From: RPQK01 sp041946865
GTDB taxonomy: Bacteria > Acidobacteriota > UBA6911 > RPQK01
Reading direction: 5' to 3'
Length of the DNA stretch: 19,816 nt
NCBI GenBank assembly: GCA_041946865.1
Contig: JBHGBF010000078.1
Coordinates: 1-19,816 of the forward strand
The notes under the pieces were generated by a model, which searched no databases, was not told the origin of the DNA, and saw only the letters and a list, made by a program, of their open reading frames with translations. Of this stretch, positions 1-7,823 are shown one piece after another (position 1 is the first letter of the stretch; every line of letters begins with the position of its first letter). The translations under genes were made by a program, and so were the position numbers.

Positions 1-263
1 AGCACCGGCCTCTCTCCTCGTTGCTGCCACACTCCCAACAAAAAACTGAGGGGTTACCCGGGCTTGCCAGGCCGGTTTTCGGGCCGACATAGCTGAATTG
101 TCAAGGAGAAGGAAGCCTGACTGACAGAAAATGTAAATATTTTCTTACACAAAAAAAGGACTAAATCCATATTTAAGCGGCAAATAGCGAAAGATAGAAT
201 CGTAAACAGGAAACGGGAAAAATTCCCCTACTCGGTTAAAGGAGAACGAGAGAGGTGAAGACC
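1..263. promoter_or_regulatory. AT-rich leader/promoter region before the first gene
   Basis: No gene is visible here. The stretch from about 125 to 240 is markedly more AT-rich than the rest of the window, as expected of a promoter region. A TAGAAT hexamer at 195-200 is a plausible -10 box, but I could not pair it with a good -35. A short inverted repeat, GGGAA-AAA-TTCCC, lies at 215-227. An AAAGGAG (238-244) and a GAGAGGTG (249-256) precede the first gene. The segment 50-80 is GC-rich with several short complementary runs but no family I recognise. The 5' edge is cut by the window. Confidence 0.35.
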
Positions 264-536
264 ATGCTGGAAGTGATGAAATACAAAGACACGATTCAGG
301 AAGCAGCTGCGGAATGCGGATGCCGGTTCTTGTCGGTTTCAGAAGCCCAGGCAGGTAACGGGTGGACGAGGTATAGAGTCGAGTATCATCGACCGTCGGG
401 CCGGCGCGAGCGGATTTTCATCTATCTGTTCGACAAATCGACAGAGGCCTCGGTAAGGGATGACGTGGTCCGCGGCATCCGCTACCAGGAAGAACTTTCG
501 GCTCAGATCGCTGCGACAGTGGCGGAATCGGCCTAG
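264..536 (+). CDS. Small hypothetical protein (90 aa)
   Basis: I do not recognise this family. The predicted protein is soluble and mixed alpha/beta, with no signal peptide or membrane segment. It has a basic, aromatic middle (WTRYRVEYHRPSGRRERIFIYLF) that reads like a beta-hairpin pair, and a helical acidic C-terminus. I chose the ATG at 264 because GAGAGGTG lies about 7 nt upstream. A GTG at 255 in the same frame, preceded by AAAGGAG at 238-244, would add three residues and cannot be excluded. The gene stands alone; the next gene is on the other strand. Codon use and base composition match the neighbours, so it is probably a real gene of unknown role. Confidence 0.6.
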   Translation: MLEVMKYKDTIQEAAAECGCRFLSVSEAQAGNGWTRYRVEYHRPSGRRERIFIYLFDKSTEASVRDDVVRGIRYQEELSAQIAATVAESA

Positions 537-620
537 AGGCTCGCTTCGGCAGCAGCCCGCAGGTTGACCCGCTACAGCCGAAAGGTCGTCTGTCTGAAAG
601 CCATCAGGAACGAGCTGCCG

Positions 621-854
621 CTATGAAGCGGTGACCGTCTCCGGAAGGGAGTAGATCAGTTCTTCCGGCTGGCCCTGCTCACCGATTCGGTAAATGCCGG
701 TGTCTGTCAGTCGGACGGTCTGAGAGTTCCATTGCTGATCGCGCAGCTCATCGAGTAAGGTATATTCTAGATCCTCGGCAGTCCATGCTTTGCCGTTCTT
801 GTCAATCAAGACGGTATCGGCATGGAGTGTTCGAAGCGCCTTAATCAAATCCAT
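621..854 (-). CDS. Small hypothetical protein (77 aa)
   Basis: No family is recognised. The protein begins MDLIKALRTLHADTVLIDKNGK and looks like a small soluble alpha/beta fold without cysteines or membrane segments. I prefer the ATG at 854; a GGTGGA lies about 10 nt upstream. An in-frame TTG at 884 would add 10 residues but has a poorer ribosome site. It is convergent with the preceding gene and divergent from the TerB-like gene starting at 962, with about 107 bp between the two starts that must hold both promoters. The segment 537-620 between the convergent ends holds no clear terminator, only a distant pair CGGCAGC (547-553)/GCTGCCG (614-620). Confidence 0.5.
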   Translation of the reverse strand: MDLIKALRTLHADTVLIDKNGKAWTAEDLEYTLLDELRDQQWNSQTVRLTDTGIYRIGEQGQPEELIYSLPETVTAS

Positions 855-961
855 ACTTCTATTTTCCACCCGGTTCGGTAGCAAAGAGAAGTCCTGCCGG
901 CGGCCCCGTGTTCGTCAGAACTGATTGTGCTATCCTCAGGGGCGAACTACGAGGTACGTTG

Positions 962-1606
962 ATGGACTCTGACAGATTGTTACGTTCCCTGATTCGCGGC
1001 GCCATGCGTGGCAAGAGGCACGACCGTTCCCTGCGCTTTCTGACCGGAGGACGGAGCTCGTTTCTGAACGCCAGCACGCTGCTTGGCGCACTCGGCGTGG
1101 GTTGGGGTCTGTATGAAACCCTGAAGGCGAAAACGACTGTGCCCGGAAGCCTGCCTTTCCCGAACGCTCCGCGACCGGCTCAAACCGTCCCTCCACCCTT
1201 GCCTGCGCAGGGAACGGACCAGGTTACAGATCCGGCGGGTGTCCCCCCGGAGTTGCTCCGTCTGGTCCGGCTCACGATTTCGGCTGCCAGGGCTGACGGA
1301 GAATTGTCCGACGAAGAGCGCCGGCAGATTCTGGAGTATGCGAGAGAGAGTAACGCCGAGACCTTGGTTGAAGACGAGTTGAGTAACCCGAAATCCCTCG
1401 CGGAGATCGTGTCCGGTGTTCTGGACCCGGATCTGAAGCGGGATATGTATGTCCTGGCGTTCAGCATAGTTCACGCAGACGAGGGGGTATCCGGGGCAGA
1501 ACAGATCTATCTCGCGCAGTTAGCATACCAGCTAGGACTGGATCAGGAGACAACCGCGCGTCTGGAGCAGGAGACACTGGCGCAGATGTCACAGCCGCAA
1601 CCGTAA
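962..1606 (+). CDS. TerB/DUF533-type protein (YebE-like)
   Basis: The 214-residue product has a basic N-terminus, a Gly-rich hydrophobic segment (about 36-56, LNASTLLGALGVGWGLYETL), a Pro-rich linker to about residue 90, and a C-terminal all-helical domain. That last domain carries two acidic helix-turn repeats (SAARADGELSDEERRQI and IVHADEGVSGAEQIY), the hallmark of the TerB/DUF533 fold, where such Asp/Glu clusters can bind divalent metal. The family includes E. coli YebE, an envelope-stress inner-membrane protein of unknown biochemical role. The start at 962 is chosen because GAGGT (951-955) is well placed; an upstream in-frame GTG at 908 has no such site. It is followed 55 bp later by the GYF/AIM24 gene on the same strand, so the two may be co-transcribed. 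Confidence 0.75.
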   Translation: MDSDRLLRSLIRGAMRGKRHDRSLRFLTGGRSSFLNASTLLGALGVGWGLYETLKAKTTVPGSLPFPNAPRPAQTVPPPLPAQGTDQVTDPAGVPPELLRLVRLTISAARADGELSDEERRQILEYARESNAETLVEDELSNPKSLAEIVSGVLDPDLKRDMYVLAFSIVHADEGVSGAEQIYLAQLAYQLGLDQETTARLEQETLAQMSQPQP

Positions 1607-1661
1607 GCGCGAACGTGTGTGGCGCGTCGACTTGTGAGGTGCCGATCGTGGGGAGGAGAGC

Positions 1662-2744
1662 ATGGCTAACGATCAACAATGGTATATGGCTATCGGCGGG
1701 CGTCAAGTCGGCCCGGTCGGTGAGCAGGAGATTATCTCAAACCTTCGTAACGGAAGCATCGATGCTAAGACGCTGCTTTTTACGGCCGGCATGACGAACT
1801 GGACGCCGTTGAAGGAAGTGCCGCAGTTCACCGCCTACCTGGGCACTGTCAAGTCTCCTGCCGGCGCTGTCGCTCAGGCACCCGCCGGTCAGGCGTACGC
1901 ACCACCTGCTGCCGAGGCCTATCAACCGCAGGCAGGAAGGCGGGCCCACGAAATTGATCACAAGATATACGGCGAGGAGATGCAGTTCGTGGAGATCGAA
2001 TTGGACCCGGGAGAAAGCGCGGTCGCCGAAGCCGGAACCATGATGTATATGATGCAGGCCATCCAGATGGAGACGATTTTCGGCGACGGCAGCGGACAGC
2101 AGCAACAGACAGGTTTCATGGGATCCCTGCTGGGGGCGGGCAAGCGGATTCTGACCGGTGAGAGTCTCTTCATGACGGTTTTTACAAACCAGGGATACGG
2201 CAAACAGACGGTCGCCTTCGCCGCGCCGTATGCCGGAAAAATCCTGGTTATGGATCTGGCGGCGCTTGGCGGGCAGCTCATCTGCCAGAAAGACTCGTTT
2301 CTGTGTGCGGCTCGAGGGGTATCGATCGGTATCGCTTTTCAGAAGAAGATTGGAGTCGGGTTGTTCGGCGGTGAAGGCTTTATCATGCAGCGTCTGGAGG
2401 GCGACGGCGTCTGCTTTATCCATGCGGGTGGTACGGTTCACACCGTTGAGCTGCAGGCAGGTCAGACCCTGCGTGTCGATACCGGGTGCCTGGTCGCGCT
2501 GCAACCGTCCGTAAACTACGACATTCAGTTTGTGGGTAAGATCAAGACCGCGCTTTTTGGCGGAGAAGGATTGTTCTTTGCCACGCTGACCGGTCCGGGT
2601 AAGGTCTGGCTCCAGTCGCTGCCCCTCAGCCGGCTCGCCGATCGCATCTACAAAGCGGCCCCCTCGGCCGGAGGGTCCCGCCAGGGCGAAGGCAGCGTCC
2701 TGGACAAAGCTTTCGGCCTGGGTAACCTGATTGACGGAGAGTAG
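1662..2744 (+). CDS. GYF_2 plus AIM24 (TIGR00266/DUF124) fusion protein
   Basis: The N-terminal 58 residues form a GYF_2-type domain (WYMAIGGRQVGPVGEQEI, then LLFTAGMTNWTPL). A Pro/Ala/Gln-rich linker follows to about residue 95. The rest is a complete AIM24/TIGR00266 domain of about 225 residues, recognisable from the GEEMQFVEIELDPGE start, the repeated GLFGGEGFI and LFGGEGLFF motifs, the VDTGCLVA strand and the GPGKVWLQSLP ending. AIM24 domains are Gly-rich beta proteins, named after a mitochondrial inner-membrane organisation factor; the bacterial role is unknown. GYF domains usually bind proline-rich peptides or membranes. The ATG has a strong GGGGAGGAG site just upstream. The residue order matches the family closely, so the domain call is firm while the function is open. 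Confidence 0.88.
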   Translation: MANDQQWYMAIGGRQVGPVGEQEIISNLRNGSIDAKTLLFTAGMTNWTPLKEVPQFTAYLGTVKSPAGAVAQAPAGQAYAPPAAEAYQPQAGRRAHEIDHKIYGEEMQFVEIELDPGESAVAEAGTMMYMMQAIQMETIFGDGSGQQQQTGFMGSLLGAGKRILTGESLFMTVFTNQGYGKQTVAFAAPYAGKILVMDLAALGGQLICQKDSFLCAARGVSIGIAFQKKIGVGLFGGEGFIMQRLEGDGVCFIHAGGTVHTVELQAGQTLRVDTGCLVALQPSVNYDIQFVGKIKTALFGGEGLFFATLTGPGKVWLQSLPLSRLADRIYKAAPSAGGSRQGEGSVLDKAFGLGNLIDGE

Positions 2745-2762
2745 CCAAGACGAGTAACGCTT

Positions 2763-2840
2763 GACACTGTGGACGAAACGGACCACGCGGACTTAAGGAC
2801 CGATGGTCGGTCCATTTGAGTCCTACTCGTCCACAGTGTC
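2763..2840. repeat. 78-bp palindromic element after the AIM24 gene
   Basis: Two outer arms, GACACTGTGGACGA (2763-2776) and TCGTCCACAGTGTC (2827-2840), are perfectly complementary over 14 bp. Inside them a second stem GGACT (2789-2793)/AGTCC (2819-2823) and an apical stem GGACCGA (2797-2803)/TCGGTCC (2807-2813) with a 3-nt loop continue the fold. The element begins 18 bp after the AIM24 stop and lacks a T-run, so it resembles a REP-like or 3'-end stabilising element more than a classic terminator. Its sequence differs from the palindromes at 9671 and 13061. Confidence 0.75.
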
Positions 2841-2916
2841 CCTAAGCTCTCATTAATCCCTCGCCCCGCCCGCCTCGCTTCCCTCCCGCCTTGACCCAAG
2901 GTACTCTGGAATCAGT

Positions 2917-4410
2917 ATGGCAAACCGCGCGGGCAAACGGGAAGGTCGGCTGGTTATCGTCTCCAACCGTCTTCCCATGGTGCTGCGGAAGCGAGGCGGA
3001 AAGTGGAACGTGGAGTCCGGTTCCGGTGGGTTGGTCACCGCGCTCCTGCCGGTGCTTCGAGACCGAGGAGGACTATGGATTGGCTGGCCGGGGCTCACTG
3101 AGCAGCAGGCTGGCCCCGGCTTCGAAGACATCCTGGCAGAGGCCGGCCAAAGCGCCGGGTATCAGCTTGTCCCGGTCCTACTGTCCGAGCAGGAAAGAGA
3201 CGGCTTTTACCTGGGGTTCTCCAACGAAATCGTCTGGCCGCTGTTTCACGACCTGCAGGTTCTCTGCAACTTCGACCCCGGGTACTGGAGGACCTACCGC
3301 CAGGTCAACGAAAAGTTCGCCGAGGTCCTGGCTGCTCACTGTCGGAACGAAGACTGCATCTGGGTTCACGACTATCACCTGATGACGGTGTCGGAAAGGC
3401 TGAGGGAGCGGGGCATCGAGGGTTCGATTGTCTTCTTTCTCCATACCCCCTTTCCCCCGCTGGATATCTTTCTCAAGCTGCCCTGGCGAGTTCAAATTCT
3501 TCGCGGTCTGCTCAATTACAGCCTGGTGGGTCTCCAGACACTCCGCGACCGGCGCAATTTCCTCCAGTGTGTTGAAAATCTTGTCACGGACGCAACGGTA
3601 GAGGGGGATGGCGAAGTCGTCACTGTCCGGTTGTCTGAAAGGGAAGTTCGAGTCGGGGTCTTTCCGATCAGCATCGATTTTGACGATTTTGCCAAAAGGG
3701 CGAGCCATTCAGACGTCGAAAAGAGGTTGAAGGCGATCCGAGAGGATATTCCAGGCCGCAAGATCATTTTGGGCGTGGACCGCCTGGATTACACCAAAGG
3801 AATTCCCTACCGCCTGAGAAGCTTTCAGAACGCGCTCGAACGTTTCCCGGACCTTCACAAGGCCGTCTCGTTCGTCCAGATCATCGTGCCGAGCCGTGAA
3901 AACATCCCGAAGTACAGCGAGTTGAAGACCGAGATTGACCAGCTGGTTGGGGAGATAAACGGCAAGTACACGCAACGCGGCTGGGTGCCTGTTCTCTACC
4001 TCTTCCGCAGCCTGACGCAAACCGAGCTGTTGGCCTACTACCGGGCTTCGGAGATTGCGCTTATCACCCCCTTGAAAGACGGCATGAACCTGGTGGCCAA
4101 AGAGTACTGCGCATCGACAATCGATGAGAACGGGGTTCTCATTCTAAGCGAGTTTGCAGGCGCAGCCGGTCAGATGAAGGATGATGCTCTGCTAGTAAAC
4201 CCGTATGACATAGAGGGTGTCGCCGACGCCATTCACCAGGCCTACACAATGGATGCACGTGAGAAGCGCCGTCGCATGAGAAACCTCCGCCAGGGAGTCA
4301 AAGAGCAGAACATCTATGCCTGGGTGGACGGTATGCTCCGTGCGGCGATTTCCCAGGAGTTAAAGAGTTTTCCTGTCCTTCAGGACTATCTGCCTCAGTT
4401 CGAGGTGTAG
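2917..4410 (+). CDS. otsA: Trehalose-6-phosphate synthase (GT20)
   Basis: This cytoplasmic retaining glycosyltransferase joins a nucleotide-activated glucose to glucose-6-phosphate to give trehalose-6-phosphate, the first step of OtsAB osmoprotectant synthesis. At 497 residues it is the usual size. The N-terminal VSNRLP loop (about 16-20) is typical. HDYH lies at 151-154 and VDRLDYTKG at 287-295, containing the donor-phosphate-binding Arg289 and Lys294 (by analogy with E. coli OtsA Arg262 and Lys267). LKDGMNLVAKEY is around 386-397 with the conserved Asp388. No otsB phosphatase is beside it, and no fused phosphatase domain is present. A glucosylglycerol-phosphate synthase, a close GT20 relative, is the main alternative. 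The LacD-type aldolase follows after 27 bp, probably in one operon. The ribosome site is weak (AAGG about 15 nt upstream). Confidence 0.9.
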   Translation: MANRAGKREGRLVIVSNRLPMVLRKRGGKWNVESGSGGLVTALLPVLRDRGGLWIGWPGLTEQQAGPGFEDILAEAGQSAGYQLVPVLLSEQERDGFYLGFSNEIVWPLFHDLQVLCNFDPGYWRTYRQVNEKFAEVLAAHCRNEDCIWVHDYHLMTVSERLRERGIEGSIVFFLHTPFPPLDIFLKLPWRVQILRGLLNYSLVGLQTLRDRRNFLQCVENLVTDATVEGDGEVVTVRLSEREVRVGVFPISIDFDDFAKRASHSDVEKRLKAIREDIPGRKIILGVDRLDYTKGIPYRLRSFQNALERFPDLHKAVSFVQIIVPSRENIPKYSELKTEIDQLVGEINGKYTQRGWVPVLYLFRSLTQTELLAYYRASEIALITPLKDGMNLVAKEYCASTIDENGVLILSEFAGAAGQMKDDALLVNPYDIEGVADAIHQAYTMDAREKRRRMRNLRQGVKEQNIYAWVDGMLRAAISQELKSFPVLQDYLPQFEV

Positions 4411-4437
4411 GGGGAGCGTTCAGTAAGGAGGTGACCA

Positions 4438-5457
4438 ATGATGGCAATAAGCGCCGGCAAGATGCGAGGGATCGATGCCGTTGCAGACGAGAACGGAGTC
4501 ATCCGGGCGGCGGCTATGGACCAGCGTGGATCCCTTCTTGAATCGATAGCCAAGGCCAAGGGCATAGACTCGAAAGCGGTGACGCCGCAGATGATGTCGG
4601 AGTTCAAAACAGCCGTGATTCGCGTCCTCTCTCCGTACGCCAGCGGAGTTCTGCTGGATCCGGAATACGGTCTTCCGGCCAGCCAGGCGCGTAAAAGGGG
4701 CGTAGGGCTCCTTCTGGCTTACGAGCGATCCGGCTATGACAACACCCAGCCGGGACGGATGCCGGACCTTCTTCCCAACTGGACCGTGCGACGCCTTTTG
4801 GACGCAGGGGCCGACTGCATCAAGATCCTGCTCTATTACACCCCCTTTGAAGAGGCCTCGATCAACGAGCAGAAGCAGGTCTGGGTCGAGCGGATCGGGA
4901 CCGAATGCGCCTTTCACGATGTCCCCTTTTTCCTGGAATTCGTTGGTTATGATCCGGCCGGAAACGATAAGGGCATCGAGTACGCGCGCCGCAAGCCGGA
5001 AATAGTGGCTCAAAGCATGGCTGAGTTCTCCAAGGAGTTCTACCGCGTCGATGTCCTCAAAGTAGAGATACCAGTCGATCTCCAATACACCAAGGGGGCG
5101 AAATCATTCAAGGGAGGGGAGTCGGCCTACTCGCGCGAGGAGGCGAAAGAGCACTATCGAAAGGCGGCCGAGGCTGCCCGCCGGCCGTTCATCTACCTGA
5201 GCGCCGGAGTCAGTAACGCACAGTTCCTGGAGAGTATTGAACTGGCGCTCGAGGCGGATGTGCGTTTCGCGGGCGTTTTGTGCGGTCGAGCCACCTGGAA
5301 AGAAGGGATCCCGGTTTATGCGCAAAAAGGGGTCGCGTCCCTGGAAGAGTGGCTCTCTCGGCAAGGCGTCCGAAACATCGAAGCGCTGAACCAGCTGCTT
5401 CGAGATGCGCACTCCTGGAGGGAATTCTACGAGCCGGAGCAGGTCAAAGCGAAATAG
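4438..5457 (+). CDS. LacD-type tagatose-1,6-bisphosphate aldolase family protein
   Basis: The 339-residue TIM-barrel protein belongs to the class I DeoC/LacD aldolases, which split tagatose-1,6-bisphosphate into glyceraldehyde-3-phosphate and dihydroxyacetone phosphate through a lysine Schiff base. Family landmarks are AAAMDQRGSL (about 22-31), LLDPEYGLPA (about 73-82), KILLYYTPF (about 130-138), FFLEFVGYD (about 163-171) with its conserved Glu, and VLKVEIPVDL (about 206-215), in which Lys208 is the expected Schiff-base residue. LSAGVSN and GVLCGRATWK near the C-terminus form the phosphate-binding end of the barrel. Two consecutive ATG codons (4438, 4441) follow a near-consensus AAGGAGGTG at 4425. 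No other tagatose or lactose pathway gene is nearby, so the true substrate is uncertain. Confidence 0.85.
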   Translation: MMAISAGKMRGIDAVADENGVIRAAAMDQRGSLLESIAKAKGIDSKAVTPQMMSEFKTAVIRVLSPYASGVLLDPEYGLPASQARKRGVGLLLAYERSGYDNTQPGRMPDLLPNWTVRRLLDAGADCIKILLYYTPFEEASINEQKQVWVERIGTECAFHDVPFFLEFVGYDPAGNDKGIEYARRKPEIVAQSMAEFSKEFYRVDVLKVEIPVDLQYTKGAKSFKGGESAYSREEAKEHYRKAAEAARRPFIYLSAGVSNAQFLESIELALEADVRFAGVLCGRATWKEGIPVYAQKGVASLEEWLSRQGVRNIEALNQLLRDAHSWREFYEPEQVKAK

Positions 5458-5538
5458 CGGGATGGCCTGCGGATCGGGAACCGCCCACTGATTATTCAGC
5501 TTGCAGGCTGCAGTAAGCGCGATTCCTGGATAGTTGTC

Positions 5539-5946
5539 CTATTCCGGGCGGGATCCGGACTCCTCGTCTCCCGAGTCTTCGTCCGATACTTCCGTTCCTT
5601 CGCCTTCGTCAAGATGTTGAAGGAGCTGACGCGCCCGCTCGGCGTCCTCAGGCCGGACCTGAATCTCGACCTGGCCCGTCATGGTGTTGAACCCTGATCC
5701 CAGTCGGCCGGCGCCGAACAGATCCTGAACGCCCTCATCCTTGGCGAAGAACTCTATGCCCTCAGCCTCCAGGATTGACCTGGCTACGAGGACGTCGGCG
5801 GGTTCGCCGGTGTCAAAGACCGTTACAAGCTCCATCTCCGGCTGGGGCTGCTCTTCCTCTGGAAGTCTCTCCACCAGCGGGACTTCGCAGTCTGAACAGA
5901 TCGTGTAACCCTCGCGATACTCTGCTTTGCAGTTGGGACAGATCAT
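5539..5946 (-). CDS. Zinc-ribbon plus DUF2007 protein
   Basis: The 135-residue product opens with a treble-clef zinc ribbon: Cys3-x2-Cys6 and Cys17-x2-Cys20 (MICPNCKAEY, TICSDCEVPL). Then comes a DUF2007-type domain (about 39-107), recognised from VTVFDTGEPADVLVARSILEAEGI and the closing VRPEDAERARQLL. DUF2007 is labelled a putative signal-transducing domain with no known reaction. The C-terminus is a strongly acidic tail. The ATG at 5946 is preferred over an in-frame ATG at 6006 because the ribbon begins immediately after it and AGAGAG lies upstream. It is 75 bp downstream of the last ABC permease gene on the same strand and may be the tail of that operon. It is convergent with the aldolase gene. 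Confidence 0.82.
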   Translation of the reverse strand: MICPNCKAEYREGYTICSDCEVPLVERLPEEEQPQPEMELVTVFDTGEPADVLVARSILEAEGIEFFAKDEGVQDLFGAGRLGSGFNTMTGQVEIQVRPEDAERARQLLQHLDEGEGTEVSDEDSGDEESGSRPE

Positions 5947-6021
5947 CTTTCTCTCTTGGTTCAAAATACACCGAGGGGTGGAAAGAGAAAAGCTAAGCAC
6001 CGGCATTTCCGCATCAGAGCC

Positions 6022-6879
6022 CTAGTCGGTCCCGTAAGTCACTTCCAGCCGGCGGACCTGGATAGCGGAAGCAAGGATGACCAGAATGGTCAGTCCGATA
6101 AAACCGGGTACTGAAACCCAGGCCGAAGTCGGCTCCGTAATGATGGCCAACGGGCCGGGCGGCAGAGGCACGGGACAGAGCGACTGCAGGTAGTGCACCA
6201 CGCTGATTTTCTGCAGGAACGAGGGGAGCAGGAAGTTGATCGTCTCCCAGCCGAGGAGCAATCCCGCGGGGACGATCGGATTCCGGAAGTACAGACCCAC
6301 CAGCAGGAACACGGCGCCGTAGCCGACGCAAGCCATGGCGGCGACACAGGCGTAAGTCACCAGGTGCTCCATCCCTGTGCTTTCCATAAAAAAGTCCTCC
6401 ATGAATCTGCCGCCATACGGGAGGTAGACGAGGAGCAGGCAGGCGATAGTGCTTCCGACAAAAAACGTAATACTGGCAACCAGACCGCAGGCGTATTTCC
6501 CGACCACTAGCACCTCGCGCTTAACGGGTGACAAGAGGTAAAAGTGAAGCGTCCTTTCCATGACTTCCCGCCGGAACAAACCGGTGAAAATCGCCATGCA
6601 TCCGAAGAAGATCGAGAACCGAAGGACGAAGGTCTGAAACATCACCGCGAAGATCATGCCTGCTTCGCCCGGTGTGCCCAGCTGGTGAGGGTCCAGAGGC
6701 GCGATCGCCCGGACGACGAGCAGAGCAACCGGGGCAAAGGCCAGAAAGTAAACGGCAACCAGCCGGCGTCCTACGAAGCTCTTCTTCGTCTCGAGCCGCA
6801 TGATAGCCAGCACCTGTCTGAGCCAGAAGGACAACGAGGCCCAGACGTGATTGAGGCGATCCGCTAATGAAGTCGTCAC
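6022..6879 (-). CDS. ABC-2 type transporter permease (285 aa)
   Basis: This hydrophobic protein has about six membrane segments, including YFLAFAPVALLVVRAI, FSIFFGCMAIFTGLF, ITFFVGSTIACLLLVYL, VAAMACVGYGAVFLLVGLYF and a last one near 255-272. The topology and length fit the membrane subunit of an ABC-2 exporter. The predicted start is a GTG at 6879 with GGAGGAAG upstream. It overlaps the stop of the upstream ATPase gene by 4 bp, so the two are translationally coupled and probably form one transporter. The substrate cannot be read from the sequence. HFYLLSPVKREVLVVGKY resembles the cytoplasmic loop typical of these permeases. Confidence 0.85.
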   Translation of the reverse strand: MTTSLADRLNHVWASLSFWLRQVLAIMRLETKKSFVGRRLVAVYFLAFAPVALLVVRAIAPLDPHQLGTPGEAGMIFAVMFQTFVLRFSIFFGCMAIFTGLFRREVMERTLHFYLLSPVKREVLVVGKYACGLVASITFFVGSTIACLLLVYLPYGGRFMEDFFMESTGMEHLVTYACVAAMACVGYGAVFLLVGLYFRNPIVPAGLLLGWETINFLLPSFLQKISVVHYLQSLCPVPLPPGPLAIITEPTSAWVSVPGFIGLTILVILASAIQVRRLEVTYGTD

Positions 6880-7823
6880 AGTCTTCCTCCGTCGGTTCCG
6901 ATCAGGTACTGATAGACGGAATAAACGTCGTCGTCGGCAGGCGACACGGCTTCAACGACCAGGTTGCAGTCGAGCACAATGCGATTGAGCATCAGGTAGA
7001 ACTGGTCGGCATTGCGCGTACGAATCATCAATCCCTGGCCGTCTTCGTGAACCTTCACTTCTACGGCGTGGTCTTGCTCAAAAGCTTTTGCCGCCACGGT
7101 GGCGGGCCGATCGCAACGGACCATGATCTGCATCGGGTGCTCTTCCATTTCGTCCCGAACACCGTGGATGTTGCCCTCGGCGACCACGTACCCGTTGTTG
7201 ATGAGGATCACGCGGTCGGAGATCATATCGACCTCGTGCAGAATGTGGCTCGATATCAGGACATGCGCCCCGTTGGCCGCGAGTTTCTGGAACAGGGCAA
7301 TGACTTCTGCACGGGCCATGGGGTCGAGGCCGTTGAGGGGTTCGTCGAGGATCAGGACCTGGGGCCGGTGACTGATCGCCTGCGCCAGTTTCACCCGCTG
7401 GCGCATCCCCTTGCTGTAAGCCTGGATCTTGCGGTTGGCCGCGTCGGTCAGGTTAACGGTCTCTAGCGCCGACCAGGCCAGCTGCTGCGCCTCTCGATCT
7501 CCGTAGCCATAGATCCGGAGGTAACCATAGATAAGCTCCAGCCCGGTAAGCCCCTTGGGAAAAGCATCGAACTGGGAGCAGTAGCCGAGCTTGCTGTACA
7601 TGAGATCGGGATCCTCGACGGTAAGCCCCAGAACCCGGACGCTGCCCTTGGTCGGCCGGAGGAGGCCGCAGATCAGGTTCAGAAGCGTGGTCTTCCCGGC
7701 GCCGTTTGGACCGACGAGACTGGTGATGCCAGGAGGAATGGACAGGCAGACGCGGTTGACTCCCAGGACCTCACCGTAGAACTTGGAGACATTATCGAGG
7801 ATGATCTTGTCTTGATCCGTCAT
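6876..7823 (-). CDS. ABC transporter ATP-binding protein (315 aa)
   Basis: This is the cytoplasmic ATPase partner of the permease downstream. Walker A GPNGAGKT is at 38-45, the Q-loop Gln at about 84, the variant signature YSKGMRQ at 136-142, Walker B VLILDE at 156-161, and the switch SSHILHEVD near 191. About 80 residues follow the nucleotide-binding domain, as is common in exporter ATPases of the CcmA/NatA/GldA type. The ATG at 7823 overlaps the stop codon of the upstream permease (ATGA), and the 3' end overlaps the next permease by 4 bp. This tight packing indicates a four-gene exporter operon. All catalytic motifs appear intact. Confidence 0.93.
   Translation of the reverse strand: MTDQDKIILDNVSKFYGEVLGVNRVCLSIPPGITSLVGPNGAGKTTLLNLICGLLRPTKGSVRVLGLTVEDPDLMYSKLGYCSQFDAFPKGLTGLELIYGYLRIYGYGDREAQQLAWSALETVNLTDAANRKIQAYSKGMRQRVKLAQAISHRPQVLILDEPLNGLDPMARAEVIALFQKLAANGAHVLISSHILHEVDMISDRVILINNGYVVAEGNIHGVRDEMEEHPMQIMVRCDRPATVAAKAFEQDHAVEVKVHEDGQGLMIRTRNADQFYLMLNRIVLDCNLVVEAVSPADDDVYSVYQYLIGTDGGRL

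Noticed and set aside
48..120. Possible c-di-GMP-I or other riboswitch near GGGGTTACCC
   Set aside because: Only a short resemblance to one strand of a known motif; the rest of the aptamer is absent or cut off and no consistent stems were found.
980..1474. A 164-codon minus-strand open frame
   Set aside because: Shadow of the TerB-like gene; rich in Arg, Gln and Ser as expected of GC-rich antisense frames.
1737..2786. A 349-codon open frame on the minus strand
   Set aside because: It lies antisense across the AIM24 gene, whose family match is clear; the antisense protein is low complexity, lacks a recognisable domain and has no ribosome site.
6867..7466. A 199-codon plus-strand open frame
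   Set aside because: Antisense to the ATPase gene with intact Walker motifs; no start signals or domain.
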